A stretch of DNA of 64,000 bases from Zoroaster sp. YZ-2022 (taxonomy: Eukaryota; Echinodermata; Asteroidea; Forcipulatida; Zoroasteridae), in the NCBI GenBank assembly GCA_029582265.1, contig CM055816.1, forward strand, positions 31,602,366-31,666,365, in the 5' to 3' direction. The stretch's first letter is position 1. Every line of letters starts with the position of its first letter. The notes beneath the pieces are model-generated. The model did not search any database, was not told the origin of the DNA, and saw only the letters and a list, made by a program, of their open reading frames with translations. Positions 21,847-35,045 of the stretch are shown here, one piece after another. Made by a program: the position numbers and the translations under genes.

Positions 21847-24229
21847 TTAATGCATACATACGTGTACATGTATGTACAGTGCTCAATGTTCAAATACATG
21901 TACAGTACATGTACATGCACTACATGTACCAGTGCTTCAACTTTTGATGTCTTTTTAAATGAACTAGTTGTTTTAGAATTAAAAATTATTAAAGCGCAAC
22001 CGTACCCTTGAAACTAGACCCTTGAAACTAGCATGGGCGCAGGTACATAGGCAGAGCTAGGCAGCCTACATGTACTTCATTGCCGTATGTTAGGAACTAC
22101 GTACATTAATGTGTACACGTATGTACAATTTTCATTCTGAAAGATTTTGTGCTTTTCTCAACAGCATGCAATTGCAATCCTGTAATATGGCTTACTGCAA
22201 CTTTCACATTCAAAATGTAAATGTGTATAGGGGGGCTAATTAAATGAATTTTTTGCTAATTTTAGGAAAATATAAGGAACATGTAAGAAATCTGAGGAAA
22301 TTTTTTCTGTTAATCTTAGGATTAACAGAAATATACATGTAGTGTGGAAAGTGGAAGCACTGACATATGTACATTGTACATCTCTACAGCTTACACAGTA
22401 CATGTACATGTATGTTCACTGTGTGGAACATTAATAATGAGTACATTTGACCTCCAGCATTTATGGCCTGGCTGTGTGCTTACAGGCCATTCACATTATG
22501 TGTGTACACTCTATAGACTAGAGTAAATGTGCATAATTTACATGATAGTACAATATACATTACTGTACATGTATTATGTGTACTGTAGTGAAGAGCTGTA
22601 TGTACATGTATGAGTCAACAGTATCCATTTTATAAACAGTCTAAATGTACACGTATGCAAGTAAATGAACATGTAGCGTACATTTACATACATTTGATAT
22701 GAACATGTTTCATGTGCTATTTCTATGTCCACCTAATCATTATTCTGGGAATGCTTCACATGTGTAATCGTAGACATGCATGTACAATGTACATGTATGT
22801 GAATTATTACACATGAACCTAGTACATGTTCTGAATTTTGTTTTCCTTTGCAGAAAGAACAGAATTGTGTCAGTGAATAGCTGTATATCAAAAATTAAAC
22901 AAACTTTTAGCTCATTTTCTGATGCCCAGGTCACACAACATTGTTCTGAAGCATCAAGAGGCAGATCCAGGGGAGGGGAATGGGGTAGCAATGGGAGTAT
23001 GTTCCCCTCCCCCCCACATCAATATAAAAATCACTATAAATTTACCATTACTTATTGTGTGATTTCCCCTTTTTCCCTCCCCCCATTTCACACCCCTAGA
23101 TCTGCCCAGGCTGTTCTTTAGTTGATTGTAATCCAGGCGGTACTCAGACAGGCGACAATCAGCTCAATGGTAGTGGTAAACACACCCAGCAGAAGGTGTA
23201 AGAAAGGACAAAACAATATTTCAACTTGAAAGTTATAACATAATCATAAAGTCTCTGGTTTCTGGTCATACATGTACATGTGCATGTACGTTGGCTTCAA
23301 AATTGGTGTTTTGGCGTTTTTTTTGGTCTTTTTCTTTTGCCAACCAAAACTACTGTGAAATAGGTGATACATACATGATTATTGGAACCAGACCAAATTT
23401 TGGGGAATCATTCATACCCCTATATGAAAAGGTCATTTAAAAACACAGCATGCCAGAATTCTAATCAATTTATGCAACTTTAGCTTAAATTGGACATCGT
23501 TTCACAGCAAAAATAAAGGAAATTTAAAATGTTTACGCACGAGGAGACCAGAAACCAAAGATTTACATTTTTTGTTGCCTAATCAAAGATTTGTAAATTA
23601 TAAAAAAAAAATTGGAAATTATTTCAATGAGCATTCTCACAAGATGTAGACTGTACATGAACATGCATAGCATCAACACAAATTTGATGAACTGTATGCA
23701 TCAATGATTCATCATGCCATGATAATTAACATTTACAATAAGAAAAATAAGCAAGAAGATAACAGTGTACATGTTGTAGCTAGCATGGATATAATACACC
23801 TACATGTACATGTGTGTACCATGTACCATTAGTAGCTACATTAGCGCCTTGAGCACTTCTTGGTGGATGCACATGTTATAAATCTTCTGTATTATTATTA
23901 TTGTATGCATTGGATGAATTAAATAAATACATCAATGCATGACAAAAAGTAAACAGCGACAGTCAGACTTTTACACATTACACATTTATAAATATTTAAG
24001 CAGAAAAAGACATACATGTATTAAATGAAAGCTGATGAATGGTAACATCAATGTTTTAATAAAAAAATTATTTTGTAAGAGTGCCGTCATTAAAAAATGT
24101 ACGCAATGTTTCTCTTTCCTAAATTTAACGTTGGGATGAATTGACAAATCTGAATGCATTTTCACTATTTCCTCATTGACGACATAACATACAGTATAGT
24201 GCGTTCACATGTTGGTTTGCTGACAAATT
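21847..24229. other. Non-coding, ACATGT-rich stretch
   Basis: No gene seen. Runs of TACATGTA are especially dense at 21850-22100, 22370-22800 and 23260-23290. Confidence 0.4.
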
Positions 24230-24388
24230 ATGGAGGAGGAGGAGATGGAGGAGGAGGAGGAGGAGATGGAGGAGGAGGAGGAGGAGGAGGAGGAGGAGGA
24301 GGAGGAGGAGGAGGAGGAGGAGGAGGAGGAGGAGGAGGAGGAGGAGGAGGAGGAGGAGGAGGAGGAGGAGGAGGAGGAGGAGGAGGAG
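24230..24388 (+). repeat. (GGA)n microsatellite
   Basis: About 50 GGA units, interrupted by GAT at the left end. It abuts the MITE at 24388. The inverted copy of this region ends the window as (TCC)n at 63836-64000, so the microsatellite belongs to the dispersed repeat. Confidence 0.97.
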
Positions 24389-24648
24389 GGCCAAAGTCAT
24401 GATACAGCCAAGCCTTTGAGAAGCCTGGCCAGGCCTACATGTAGGCTACCTGGCCTCCTAATTGTCTTTTGTGAGTCCTAATCCTCTAACAATACAGTAT
24501 CTGTCAATCAACATACATGTAACCTGGGCTTCTGGAGGGCCTAGCCCAGGCAAGCAGACTTCATTATATAGGCCAGTAGGCAGGAGAAAAGCCTAGGCCT
24601 GGCCTGGCCAGGCTTCTCAAAAGCTTGGCTGTACCATGACTTTGGCCC
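24388..24648. mobile_element. MITE with about 45-bp imperfect inverted repeats
   Basis: The left end GGGCCAAAGTCATGATACAG and the right end CTGTACCATGACTTTGGCCC are complementary and extend inward through GCCTGGCCAGGCC. Copies lie at 32537-32784 and 63509-63757, always inside the same larger repeat. No ORF of its own. Confidence 0.8.
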
Positions 24649-26298
24649 TTGTCCCTAAACATTTTGTGTGTATCCCTTTTTGGCAGTGACCCCCAAGTTT
24701 TTACCCATGTGCCACCCGTGATGAATCACGGTACTCTTTATAACAGGAAGACCAAACTGTGAAACATTCAGCTTATTTAATAAAGTAATTGTTAATTAGG
24801 AAAGTTTTCAGAAGTTTTCCCACCATGCAAAGCCTTAAATCCTATATTAATGTAATTGTTGTTCACAACAAAATAGTTAAAATGCATTGAGACTGTTTGT
24901 AATCATTCCAAAGTGGAATTTCTTTCATTGGATGACAGAAATTCATTTTGGAAATTATTTCACTGATTTTACTAAAAAACAATATTAGCACCTGAAGGGA
25001 TGTTTGATAAAATCATCATCTCTATTCCAGGTAAGTTTTATGTAAAACTGTGATCATATTTTGATTTTTTTGTTTTGTTAGATTACCAATATAGTGCATA
25101 GAGGTTTTAAAGGAGTTCACTTTGCCTCCACCCCCAACCCGTGGATCAGCCAATTGCATTGCGTTCATACAATGATTTCACCCGTGTTCTACACCAAGGT
25201 TTAAAAGGTACATTGTGTACACCATCATTTTGGTGATTATCAAATAAAATAAGTAATATACCTTACTTTGTGTTTACAAAGTTAGTACAAGAAATTAAGT
25301 GCTTTCACCCTAATTGAAAACAAAAACATCTAATTAAAAATAAAATAAAAATAATAAAAAAGGAGTTTGGTTAAAATAAAAATAATAAAAAAGGAGTTTG
25401 GTTAGATTTATGATAGAATGAGATGAGTAAGAATATTTCCTGACACATGTACACATGTATTCACTAGAGGATTCAGACTAAAATAAGAATTTTATGTAAC
25501 ATTTTAATCAATTATGTTTTTCAATATATGTAGGCCTACCCTAATTTGACAAAAGTAAAAATTCCCGGAAAACGGTCAGCAAGCCTGGGTCTCCCTGAAC
25601 TTCTGGATGTTTAATTTTGGAGGATTTACAGACTCTCCACATTTTCACAAACAAGAAACTAGAGGTTTGGACATAATACTGGCTACTTCTTTCTTTCCTT
25701 GATGGCAAAGGGGGATTTGTAAAAAAAAACATGAAATCAGGAAAAGTCCCGAGAAATCAGTCTGTATATATTTTTAATTGCTTTTTTTATTTATTAGAAA
25801 TTAATTATTTCAATAACCAAATAACTGATTCTTTGTAAAACATTTGTTGAACTCGTGCAACACCCTGAGCAAACAAAATTAACAAAAATGATTGCAGAAA
25901 AAAGATGGAGAAAAAAGAAGGGGGAAAAAAGAAGGGGAAAAGAGAATAGTAAATTCAATATTGCTGCATACAATACAATGTACATGTACATGAAGTGGAA
26001 ATGAAGAAAGGGCACACTACATGTATGTATAGAACTGAGATAAGCAACTACATGGACATGTATTAACTGCTTCTGCCTGAAAGAATTTATGAATCAAAAG
26101 GCATTCAGTCAAAGATTCCTGTAATATTTAATTGTTTTGTATCAAAATGGTTGATGCACTGATGCTGGCTAGCATGTGTACACATGATGGCAATAATTTT
26201 GAATTCATACAAACCTGTTATCTTTAAGTTGATCTAGGGAGAGCCATAGGAACAGTTTGACATTACACCAACACTCAGTGTGCCTTTATCCTGAAAAT
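24649..26298. repeat. Dispersed long repeat, copy 1 (right part)
   Basis: The sequence after the MITE (CCCTAAACATTTTGTGTGTA, later CCGTGGATCAGCCAATTGC) matches 32785-35045 in the same orientation and 62970-63508 in inverted orientation. No conserved reading frame is shared by the copies, so it looks like non-coding transposon or duplication DNA. The copies differ by nested insertions and tandem expansions noted separately. Confidence 0.8.
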
Positions 26299-26925
26299 CT
26301 GATCTATACATACATGTATGCCTAATATCCTAGATAAAATAAGGATTGTGACACCTGCGTCCTTGAGCGAGACATGTCACTAAGCTGCTGGTCCCATGTA
26401 GGCCTAACTACATGTACATGTACATGTACAGATTATTACTAGTAATGTATACATAGAACCCAGAACACTTCCAAGTGTGCTTAAGTGTGCTTAAGTGTGC
26501 TTTTGAGGGATCCTTATGTTTCATTACCAGAAATGTGTATGTGTATGTGTATGAAGATGTATTAACCCTTCTATGACTGCAAATAATAAATAATAATCTA
26601 CATGTACAGTAGTAAGCTACATTGTACTTCTGTCACAATAATAACTTTTTTGTATGTTTAAATGTACATGTATGTAAAATGTTACCAGGTATCAAACCAA
26701 AAATTGTAACTTAGATATAAATGTAGGGATTGTGTGAGTATGAATGATAGTTTTTACATGTACTGTACAGTCTGAAAGAGTCACAACCCGAGCCTGTGCA
26801 AGTACGTACAGTGTACATGTCTACATTTTTTATGACGACGTAAAAACAGTACATTTAATGCATACGTTTGCTTACTGGTAATGAACCTGAAAACCTGAAC
26901 ATCTTTCCCTTACAAAAAAGTTCTA
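26299..26925. other. Non-coding stretch
   Basis: No gene. It includes a SINE-body fragment near 26355 and three tandem copies of AAGTGTGCTT near 26473-26503. Confidence 0.4.
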
Positions 26926-27142
26926 CAGAAGTCTATAGAACGCTGTCTAGAGCTCTATAGAGCTCTATAGAGGTCTAGAGCTCTATAGAGCTCTATAGAG
27001 CCCTATAGAAATTACAAAAATCTATAGAAACTCAAAAATAGTTCTATACAGTTATTCTATACTTTCTATAGAATTCTATAGAACTCTATAGAATTCTATA
27101 GAACCAGTTATCTATAGAAACCAATCTCTATAGAATTCCACT
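26926..27142. repeat. Cluster of CTATAG / AGAGCTCT palindromes
   Basis: More than a dozen CTATAGA words, many as GAGCTCTATAG, within about 215 bases. The units are irregular in spacing and largely self-complementary, so the block can form many hairpins. Confidence 0.85.
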
Positions 27143-28377
27143 GACTCGGTAAGAATAGAGAATATCACATACAAAAATAATTCTTTAAGTACATTTAATA
27201 TACATTTTTGCCCTACACATGTACAGTCGACCAAGATTTGGGTTTAGGGCAGACTTCTTTTAAAATACATGTACATGTACATGTACATGTAACTGCCCTC
27301 TGCATATCTGTGACATTCATGTACAACATAAAGAACACTGACAAAAATATTGTATACAGGTAATGTACAATGCACTTGATATCATGTGGCCAATTCCAGC
27401 GTGACTCACGGGACAAAAGATTGCAAATTTGAATCTTTTAATTGACTGACAAAAATATACATGTAGAAGCAGAGTAACTACTGAAACTTCATTCAATTAT
27501 AAAGTACTACATGTAATGATGATATTAATATAGTAGGAAGTATTCAGAAATTCATCCATATATTTTGTGTGGAACTAAGGAAAAGGTTAGCATGACTCAC
27601 GGGACAAAAAAGGGCAGTGATTTCCATGTTCTAAATAACCTTCGCAAAAATTTATCTGTTCTGATACCCTTAATATTCATTACTATATTGAAATATTTGC
27701 ACGACTGTATCCTTTACAATACAATAGCAAAAAAAAAAAAAATCTTCCGCCATATCCAAGTTTTGCTAAATGAAGTAACGTGACTCACGGGACATGGGAG
27801 CGTGACTCACGGGACATTACCTATGAGCAGATATAGAGGAAAGAGGGGCTTTTTCATGTCCAATCATTGAATGTCTCTCTTCTTCGAGTAGTGACCTTGA
27901 TAATTTATGCAAGGATCTCCATAGTCTGGTTTCACATGCGCTCACTAATGCACGTAAAGTGTGATGGTTGCAGTGGGTACTAGATTGTGCACAAGAAACG
28001 TTGGAGACTCGTTTCTCTGAAGTCCACAATCATTAGATTTTGACAACGATTTCTCACATCAACAAAGGAAAAATAATTGTAGAATATATTTATAGGTAGG
28101 TTTTCTTAAGAAAATTGAGCCAACTTTGATTTTAAAAAAACAACAAGTTTGATGTACTTGCTGATCAGATCACACCATTACTTTTTTGGGCCATCTTTAC
28201 TTTGATTTTGTGGAAGAATGTGAATAACAAAAGTTGGTGAAGTTGAACATTTTAAAACTCTGAAATCTTGAGTTGTATTTTGTATTGATGTGAATGTACA
28301 TTATTAATTATATTGTGTGTAACAATACTTTATCACATCCACCGCCATCCCCATTATATGAAATGGTCTAGTCCACT
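27143..28377. repeat. Region with scattered GTGACTCACGGGACA motifs
   Basis: The motif occurs at about 27400, 27590, 27779 and 27801, with roughly 190 bases between the first three. No gene is seen. It precedes the foldback that carries more copies. Confidence 0.7.
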
Positions 28378-29570
28378 GGTCAATTCCATAGAAAGGTTCC
28401 ACATGCCCCAAATTTTTAAAACAAATTAATCCTCTAATGCTTCTGATCCCTAACAATATACATACAGTTGTAGACTATCCAAAAACACTTTTTTGTCATC
28501 TGTAGGATGTCTATGCACAAAATTATCACACATTGAACACGGAATTCTGTTTTTGTGTACTTTTGTTGTCATTTTTCATGAAAACTTAAAGATTCATGAT
28601 AATTAGAATAACTGAAATATATTAATTATTGTTTTCTGAACAATTAGTAATATGTTAAACAATAAAATAATTTGTTTGTACATATATTTAACACACTGCT
28701 AATATTATGAGCATTGATGTATGACCCCCCTCACAATGTCCCGTGAGTCACGAAAAAATGGTAAAAGTGGATTCTCATAAAGATGGGCAATGGGGTTATC
28801 TTTTTTTCTAGCTATCCATCTCAATCAGGCACCATACTGCTTAGATTTTTTTTATTACTATTTAAGAAAGTATGAGTATCCAAAATATGTCCTGTGAGTC
28901 ACGATGTCCCATGAGTTACGATGTCCTGTGAGTCACGATGTCCCGTGAGTCAGAATGTTGCATGATTCACAATATCAGGCCAATCTCTGTTATTTGAAAT
29001 GGTCACTTCAATGAAAATTTGTCTCCACATAAAACAGCTATTGAAGCAACAACATGTTCTCAAGCTAAATGGTCTATAACCCCCCCCCCTCCCCCACCCT
29101 ATTTAACACCATGGAAATCCTGAATAGTCCAGGAAGTTTGATGGATTTTTTTTCTCATGGATTTTCTGACAAGATATAATGATGCTTAATTTCAATCAAT
29201 TACAATTTCTTTCTGCTGTACTGTTTTCATTAAAGACCCATATCTCTTGTGCACAAGAGAATTCCACGATACCTAATTCTGTATATTTGTCAATGCTCTA
29301 TACATGTACAAAATCCATTCAGCTGACCAGTAATGCAGATTTCTGACATAATTGGGGTGGGAGAAAAGGACCTTTGAGCTTTTAAAATCCCAAACATTCA
29401 TGAGCCAGACAAGCTAACCACTGTAAACAATCAAAACATTTCATGGAATTTTCCACATGTGGTTCATGGAATTTTCCACATGTGGTTCATGGAATTTTAT
29501 AAGTGCAAAGGTCAATGAACTGCATACATGCACTGATTGGATTTGGAGATCTCATTCTGAATTGTTGATC
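28378..29570. repeat. Left arm of 2.6-kb foldback
   Basis: Starts GGTCAATTCCATAGAAAGG and is the inverted complement of 29651-31017, with scattered substitutions. It includes complement forms of the GTGACTCACGGGACAT motif at 28738 and four in tandem near 28890-28950. Confidence 0.93.
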
Positions 29571-29650
29571 AGCAAACACACTGATCAGTCATACCTCCAC
29601 ACACTATTGTTGTTAGAACACATACTCCCACACAGTACATCTACTGAAGA
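29571..29650. other. Loop of the foldback
   Basis: About 80 bases of unique sequence separate the arms. Confidence 0.85.
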
Positions 29651-31017
29651 GATAACAATTCAGAACGAGATCTCCAAATCCAATCAGTGCATGTATGCAG
29701 TTCATTGACCTTTGCACTTATAAAATTCCATGAACCACATGTGGAAAATTCCATGAAATGTTTTGATTGTTTACAGTGGTTAGCTTGTCTGGCTCATGAA
29801 TGTTTGGGATTTTAAAAGCTCAAAAGGTCCTTTTCTCCCACCCCAATGATGTCAGAAATCTGCATTTATTACTGGTCAGCTGAATGGATTATAAAAATGT
29901 ATGGAGCATACAGAATTAGGTATCCTGGGATGTGGAATTCTCTTGTGCACAAGAGATATGGGTCTTTAATGAAAACAGTACAGTAGAAAGAAATTGTAAT
30001 TGATTAAAATTAAGCATCATTATATCTTGTCAGAAAATCCATGAGAAAAAAAAATCCATCAAACTTCCTGGACTATTCAGGATTTCCATGGTGTTAAATA
30101 GGGGAAGGGTGAGGGAGGGGGAAGGTTATAGACCATTTAGCTTGACTACATGTTGTTGCTTAAATAGCTGTTTTATGTGGAAACAAATTTCCACTGAAGT
30201 GACCATTTCAAACAACAGAGATTGGCCTGATATTGTGAATCATGCAACATTGTGACTCACGGGACATCGTGACTCACGGGACATCGTGACTCACAGGACA
30301 TCGTGACTCACAGGACATATTTTGGATACTCATACTTTGTTAAATAGTAATAAAAAAATCTAAGCAGTATGGTGCCCGATTGAGATTTAAGTCTCTAGGA
30401 GATAGCCAAGAAAAAAAAATAACCCCATTGCCCATCTTTATGAGAATCCACTTTTACCATTTTTTCGTGACTCACGGGACATCGTGACTCACGGGACATA
30501 TTTTGGATGTATACTTTCTTAAATAGTAATAAAAAAACCTAAGCAGTATGGTGCCTGATTGAGATGAAGTCTCTAGGAGATAGCCAGGAAAAAAAATGAT
30601 AACCCCATTCCCCATCTTTATGAGAATCCACTTTTACCATTTTTTCGTGACTCACGGGACATTGTGAGGGGGGTCAAAGCTCAATGCTCATAATATTAGC
30701 AGTGTGTTTGTACAAACAAATTATTTTATTGTTTAACATATTACTAATTGTTCAGAAAACAATATACATGTAAATTAATATATTTCAGTTATTCTAATTA
30801 TCATGAATCTTTAAGTTTTCATGAAAAATGACAACAAAAATACACAAAAACAGAATTCCGTGTTCAATGTGTGATAACTTTGTGCATAGACATCCTACAG
30901 ATGACAAAAAAGTGTTTTTGGATAGTCTGATATGTATATTGTTAGGGATCAGAAGCATTAGAGGATTAATTTGTTTTAAAAATTTGGGGCATGTGGAACC
31001 TTTCTATGGAATTGACC
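29651..31017. repeat. Right arm of 2.6-kb foldback
   Basis: Complement of 28378-29570, longer because about 175 bases (30300-30475) are tandemly duplicated at 30476-30655. It carries a 17-base tandem of CGTGACTCACGGGACAT (30250-30318) and further copies at 30468, 30484 and 30647. It ends ATTGACC at 31017, exactly where the second dispersed 1.4-kb repeat begins. Confidence 0.93.
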
Positions 31018-32451
31018 TTTTTAAAATTTATTTTGTATTTATTGTTTTAACTGAAAATACACTTTCAAATTTAGGCAAGATATAATTACATAAAGTTTAG
31101 TGGCTTGAATTTTTGAAATCAAATCTACACCAGAGAATAATTCTAATCGCCCACTTGAAAATCATCAATGACAAACTAGAATCGGTCAGTAAGTGCAAGC
31201 ATCAAGAACAAGTTGTATGTAAACTATCAAACAATTATCAAGAAAACTGCATCTTTCATTGTAATTCTTGATACTTTAAACCTTAATTTGAAATAATAAG
31301 AAAGTCTTTATTTTGAGACTTTAAAATTCTAAAGGGAAACAATGTCTGCAAATTTCACATTGTTTTATTGAAGCAGAACTTCCTTTTTAATAATAACTTT
31401 TTAAATTTTAAAGCAATCATGAGAACAAGAAATACAAAAATCAGAGGAAAACCTGTAATTAAATTTACTCCGTCACTCATTTGAGTGCTTAAAACATACT
31501 TGTTTAACCCTGCATTTAAAAAGTTCATGCCCACACAACTCTCAAAACAATATGTACATGTATGTATGCATACATGTACATGTACATGTAGATTATAGAA
31601 AACCTTATCATACATCAACTGAACATTAGGTCATTTAAAAAAAAATGGTTTATAGTGTACAACATGTGTATGCAGTATGCTGGTCTTGCCAGGGTAGGGG
31701 AATGACAAAGATATTATTTTTTATTTATTTCTTATTATGTTATTTTGAAAGTTAATTACTTCCTCAAATTATGATATATAAATTTATATAATTTGCCACA
31801 GAACATGCAATTATTTCATTAGAACAGTGTCATGGCCAAGATTGTTCAGAGCAGGGGTAATGTATCGACAAAAACACAAATTTACTGATAAATCCATTTT
31901 GACCGACACGTCAGGAGCTTCCCCATTGCACTCCCCCCCCCCCCCTTCACTGCTATACCACTGGTTCTAAACAGCAGACTACTTACCATCTCAGCCATAT
32001 AGAAATTAAACTTCATTAACGGCAATATAACAAGTAAACAGGGGATTAAACTAACACTTATTAGGCAATAAATATTTACAAGCAATAAGTGGAGGTGATA
32101 AATCCAACTGCAATGAATGCAAAAACCAATCATATACATTCTGTACCTCTGAATTCCTCTAAATTCTATGATCCTTTTAACACTTGCATGGGATCAAATA
32201 CTGAAATATTCATTTTTAGGAAATGAAATCTTTTAAACACATTTCATTTGAATACACATGTACCATGTGACATAACGACACAGTTTTCACGAAGTGACAC
32301 GAACACTCAAAAACTAAATTTTTCATGAATTTTAGTTACAGTATGTCAATATTTAGAAGGTATTGTTTGAGGGTGGACAGTCGATATTAGCTCCCCAAGG
32401 TATTGGAAGTTGACAAACTAGTTCCCGAGGCAAAGCCGAGGGAACTTGTTT
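31018..32451. repeat. Dispersed 1.4-kb repeat, copy 2
   Basis: Same orientation as 13138-14553 and clearly homologous along its length. It ends in the first half of the palindrome and then runs into the G-rich start of another repeat. Confidence 0.85.
31355..31452 (-). CDS. Possible transmembrane/cytoplasmic terminal exon, copy 2
   Basis: Same candidate exon as at 13484: acceptor-like AATTACAG, a hydrophobic run LIFVFLVLMIAL, a basic tail KKLLLKRKFCF and a stop, with Asn for Asp near the end. It is the nearer of the two to the Ig exons (about 11 kb downstream on the minus strand) and has the right phase. Conservation of the frame between two copies is weak support, because the whole repeat is conserved. 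Confidence 0.28.
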
Positions 32452-33145
32452 GTGGGGGAGGGGGAGGGGGAGGAGATGGGGATGGGGATGGGGTCCCTCT
32501 TTTTATTGCATGCATGTATATTAACTAAGGGAGGAGAGCCAAAGTCATGGTACAGCCAAGCCTTTGAGAAGCCTGGCCAGGCCTAGGCTACCCAGCCTCC
32601 TACAGAAATTGTCTTTTGTGAGTCCTAATCCTGTAACAATACAGTATCTGCCAATCAACATAACCTGGGCTTCTGGAGGGACTAGCCCAGGCAAGCAGAG
32701 CTCATTATATAGGATAGTAGGCAGGGAAAAAGCCTGGGCCTGGCCAGGCTTCTCAATGGCTTGGCTGTACCATGACTTTGGCCCTTGTCCCTAAACATTT
32801 TGTGTGTATCCCTTTTTGGCAGTGAGCCCAAAGTTTTTACCCATGTGCCACCCCTTATGAACCACGGTACTCTTTATAACAGGAAGACCAAACTGTGAAA
32901 CATTCAGCTTATTTAAAATAATGTAATTGTTGTTCACAACAAAATAGTTAAAATGCATTGAGACTGTTTATATTCATTCCAAAGTGTAATTTCTTTCATT
33001 GGATGATAGAAATTCATTTTGGAAATTATTTTACAGATTTTACTAAAAAACAATATTAGCACCTGAAGGAATGTTAGATAAAATCATCATCTGTATTCCA
33101 GGTCAGTTTTATGTAAAACTGTGATCATAGCACATACATGTACCG

Positions 33146-33426
33146 TACTACTCAAAACAATTTAGGGAACACCGGAATAATCTCAGTTAAAGCAAGATCA
33201 TTTATTTCAGATAAACACAATGTTTCACAGAATTGATGAGAAACAACTGCACAATGAAACAGATGATAAAGGATGCATGTAGTGATTACACATTTCATGA
33301 CATGACTACTGAAAGAGAGAGGGGGTTGCAAATGAAAATCCCAGTTGATGGAACATTTCAACATTTCATGGCCTAAACCTATTTGATGTTAAAAATCCGG
33401 TGTTCCCTAAATTGTTTTGAGTAGTA
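33146..33426. mobile_element. Tc1/mariner-like MITE with perfect 30+ bp inverted repeats
   Basis: The ends TACTACTCAAAACAATTTAG and its complement run perfectly for about 32 bases. It is 281 bp, with TA at both ends as expected of Tc1/mariner insertions. It is absent from the paralogous position near 25050, so it inserted after the duplication. Confidence 0.85.
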
Positions 33427-34279
33427 TATTTTGATTTCATTTTTATTTTTTAGATTACCAGGCAATAGTGCATAGAGGTTTTAAAGGAGTTCACTTTGCC
33501 CCAGCCCCCAACCCGTGGATCAGCCAATTGCATTGCAGTCATACAATGATTTCACCCGTGTTCTACACCAAAGTTTAAAAGGTACATTGTGTAAAACATC
33601 ATTTTGGTAATTATCAAATAAAGTACTAGAAAATACACTAGAAATTAAGTGTTTTCACCTAATTGAAAACAAAAATATCTAATTAAAAATAAAATAAAAA
33701 TAATAAAAATAATAAAAAAGGAGTTAGATTGGTTAGATTTATGATAGAATGAGATGAACAAGAATATATGCATTCACTAGAGGATTCAGATTAAAATAAA
33801 AATTTGTTAAAACAAAATATTGGTTATTATATCAACAGTACATGTACCTGAGATGGAGATATTACAAGCAATGTTTGATACTTGCATCAACTTACAAGTT
33901 ACATACATGTATAAAGCACCAAGTAAATTTTAAGTTTGATGTAACATTTAAATCAATTATGTTTTTCATGTACATGTACATGTATGTACCCTTGTGGGTA
34001 ATACAAACTTGTATCAGGTGTGTTATTTGACAAAAGTAAACAAATCCTGGGAAAACGACCTGGGTCTCCCTTTGGTTTGGATGACAAAACCCCCTGAACC
34101 TCCTGGATGATTAATTTTAGATGATTTACAGACTCTCCACATCCCCACAAACAAGAACAAAGAGGTTTGGACACAATACAGGCTACTTCTTTCTTTGGTG
34201 GTTACATTTGAGGCAAAAGGAGATTTGTATTAAAAAAAATGTGAAATCAGGAAAAATCCCGAGAAATCACAGGCCTGTA

Positions 34280-34545
34280 TTATTTTTTTGTTTTTAATTG
34301 TTTTTTTATTTATTTATTAGAAATTAATCCTTTCAATAATCAAATCATTGATTCTTCATAAAGCATTTATTATTTTTTGTTTTTAATTGTTTTTTATTTA
34401 TTTATTAGAAATTAATCCTTTCAATAATCAAATCATTGATTCTTCATAAAGCATTTATTATTTTTTGTTTTTAATTGTTTTGTATTTATTTATTAGAAAT
34501 TAATCCTTTCAATAACCAAATCACCGATTCTTCGTAAAGCATTTA
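34280..34545 (+). repeat. Three tandem copies of an 89-bp unit
   Basis: Units beginning ATTATTTTTTGTTTTTAATT start near 34280, 34370 and 34458. The first two are nearly identical. Copy 1 of the host repeat has a single unit near 25770, so this is a local expansion. Confidence 0.85.
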
Positions 34546-35045
34546 TTGAACTCATACAGCACCCTGGCCAAACAAATTTAATAAAATAATAAAAATGATT
34601 GCAGAAAAAAAGAAGGGGAAAGGGAAAGGAAAGGTAATTTCAGTATTGCTGCATACTACTACATGTACATGTACATGTATGCAGCAATGTACATGAAGTG
34701 GAAATGAAGAAAGGTCACACAAAGTATAGAACTGAGATTATAATATAAGCAAATACATGAAAATGTATTAACTGCTTCTGCCTAAAAAAAGATTAAAAAA
34801 GCATTTAGTCAAATATTCCTGTTTTGAGCAAAGCATGCTTTCTGGCAGATGTTCGTGTATCAAAATGGAAGCTGTGGTGGTTGATACACTGATGCTGGCT
34901 AGCATGTACGCACGATGGCAATAATTTTGAATTCATACAAGCCTGTTATCGTGAAGTTGATCTGGGAGAGCCATGGGAGCAATTGGGCACTACATGTACA
35001 CAACGTACATTGTATGTTGTTTATGTGTTCCTTTATCCTGAAAAT

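Larger units (their letters stand above)
32452..35045. repeat. Dispersed long repeat, copy 2
   Basis: G-rich start, MITE at 32537-32784, then sequence matching 24649-26298. Relative to copy 1 it has gained a mariner-like MITE (33146-33426) and a tandem triplication (34280-34545). Confidence 0.8.

Noticed and set aside
24154..24481. Long open frames of poly-Gly, poly-Glu or poly-Leu
   Set aside because: They are only the (GGA)n microsatellite read in each frame.
31882..32139. Hydrophobic 85-residue minus-strand frame ending at a good donor (ATG then GTAAGT)
   Set aside because: The homologous copy near 14100-14230 has a length change that breaks the frame, so coding is unlikely, though a non-coding exon is not excluded.
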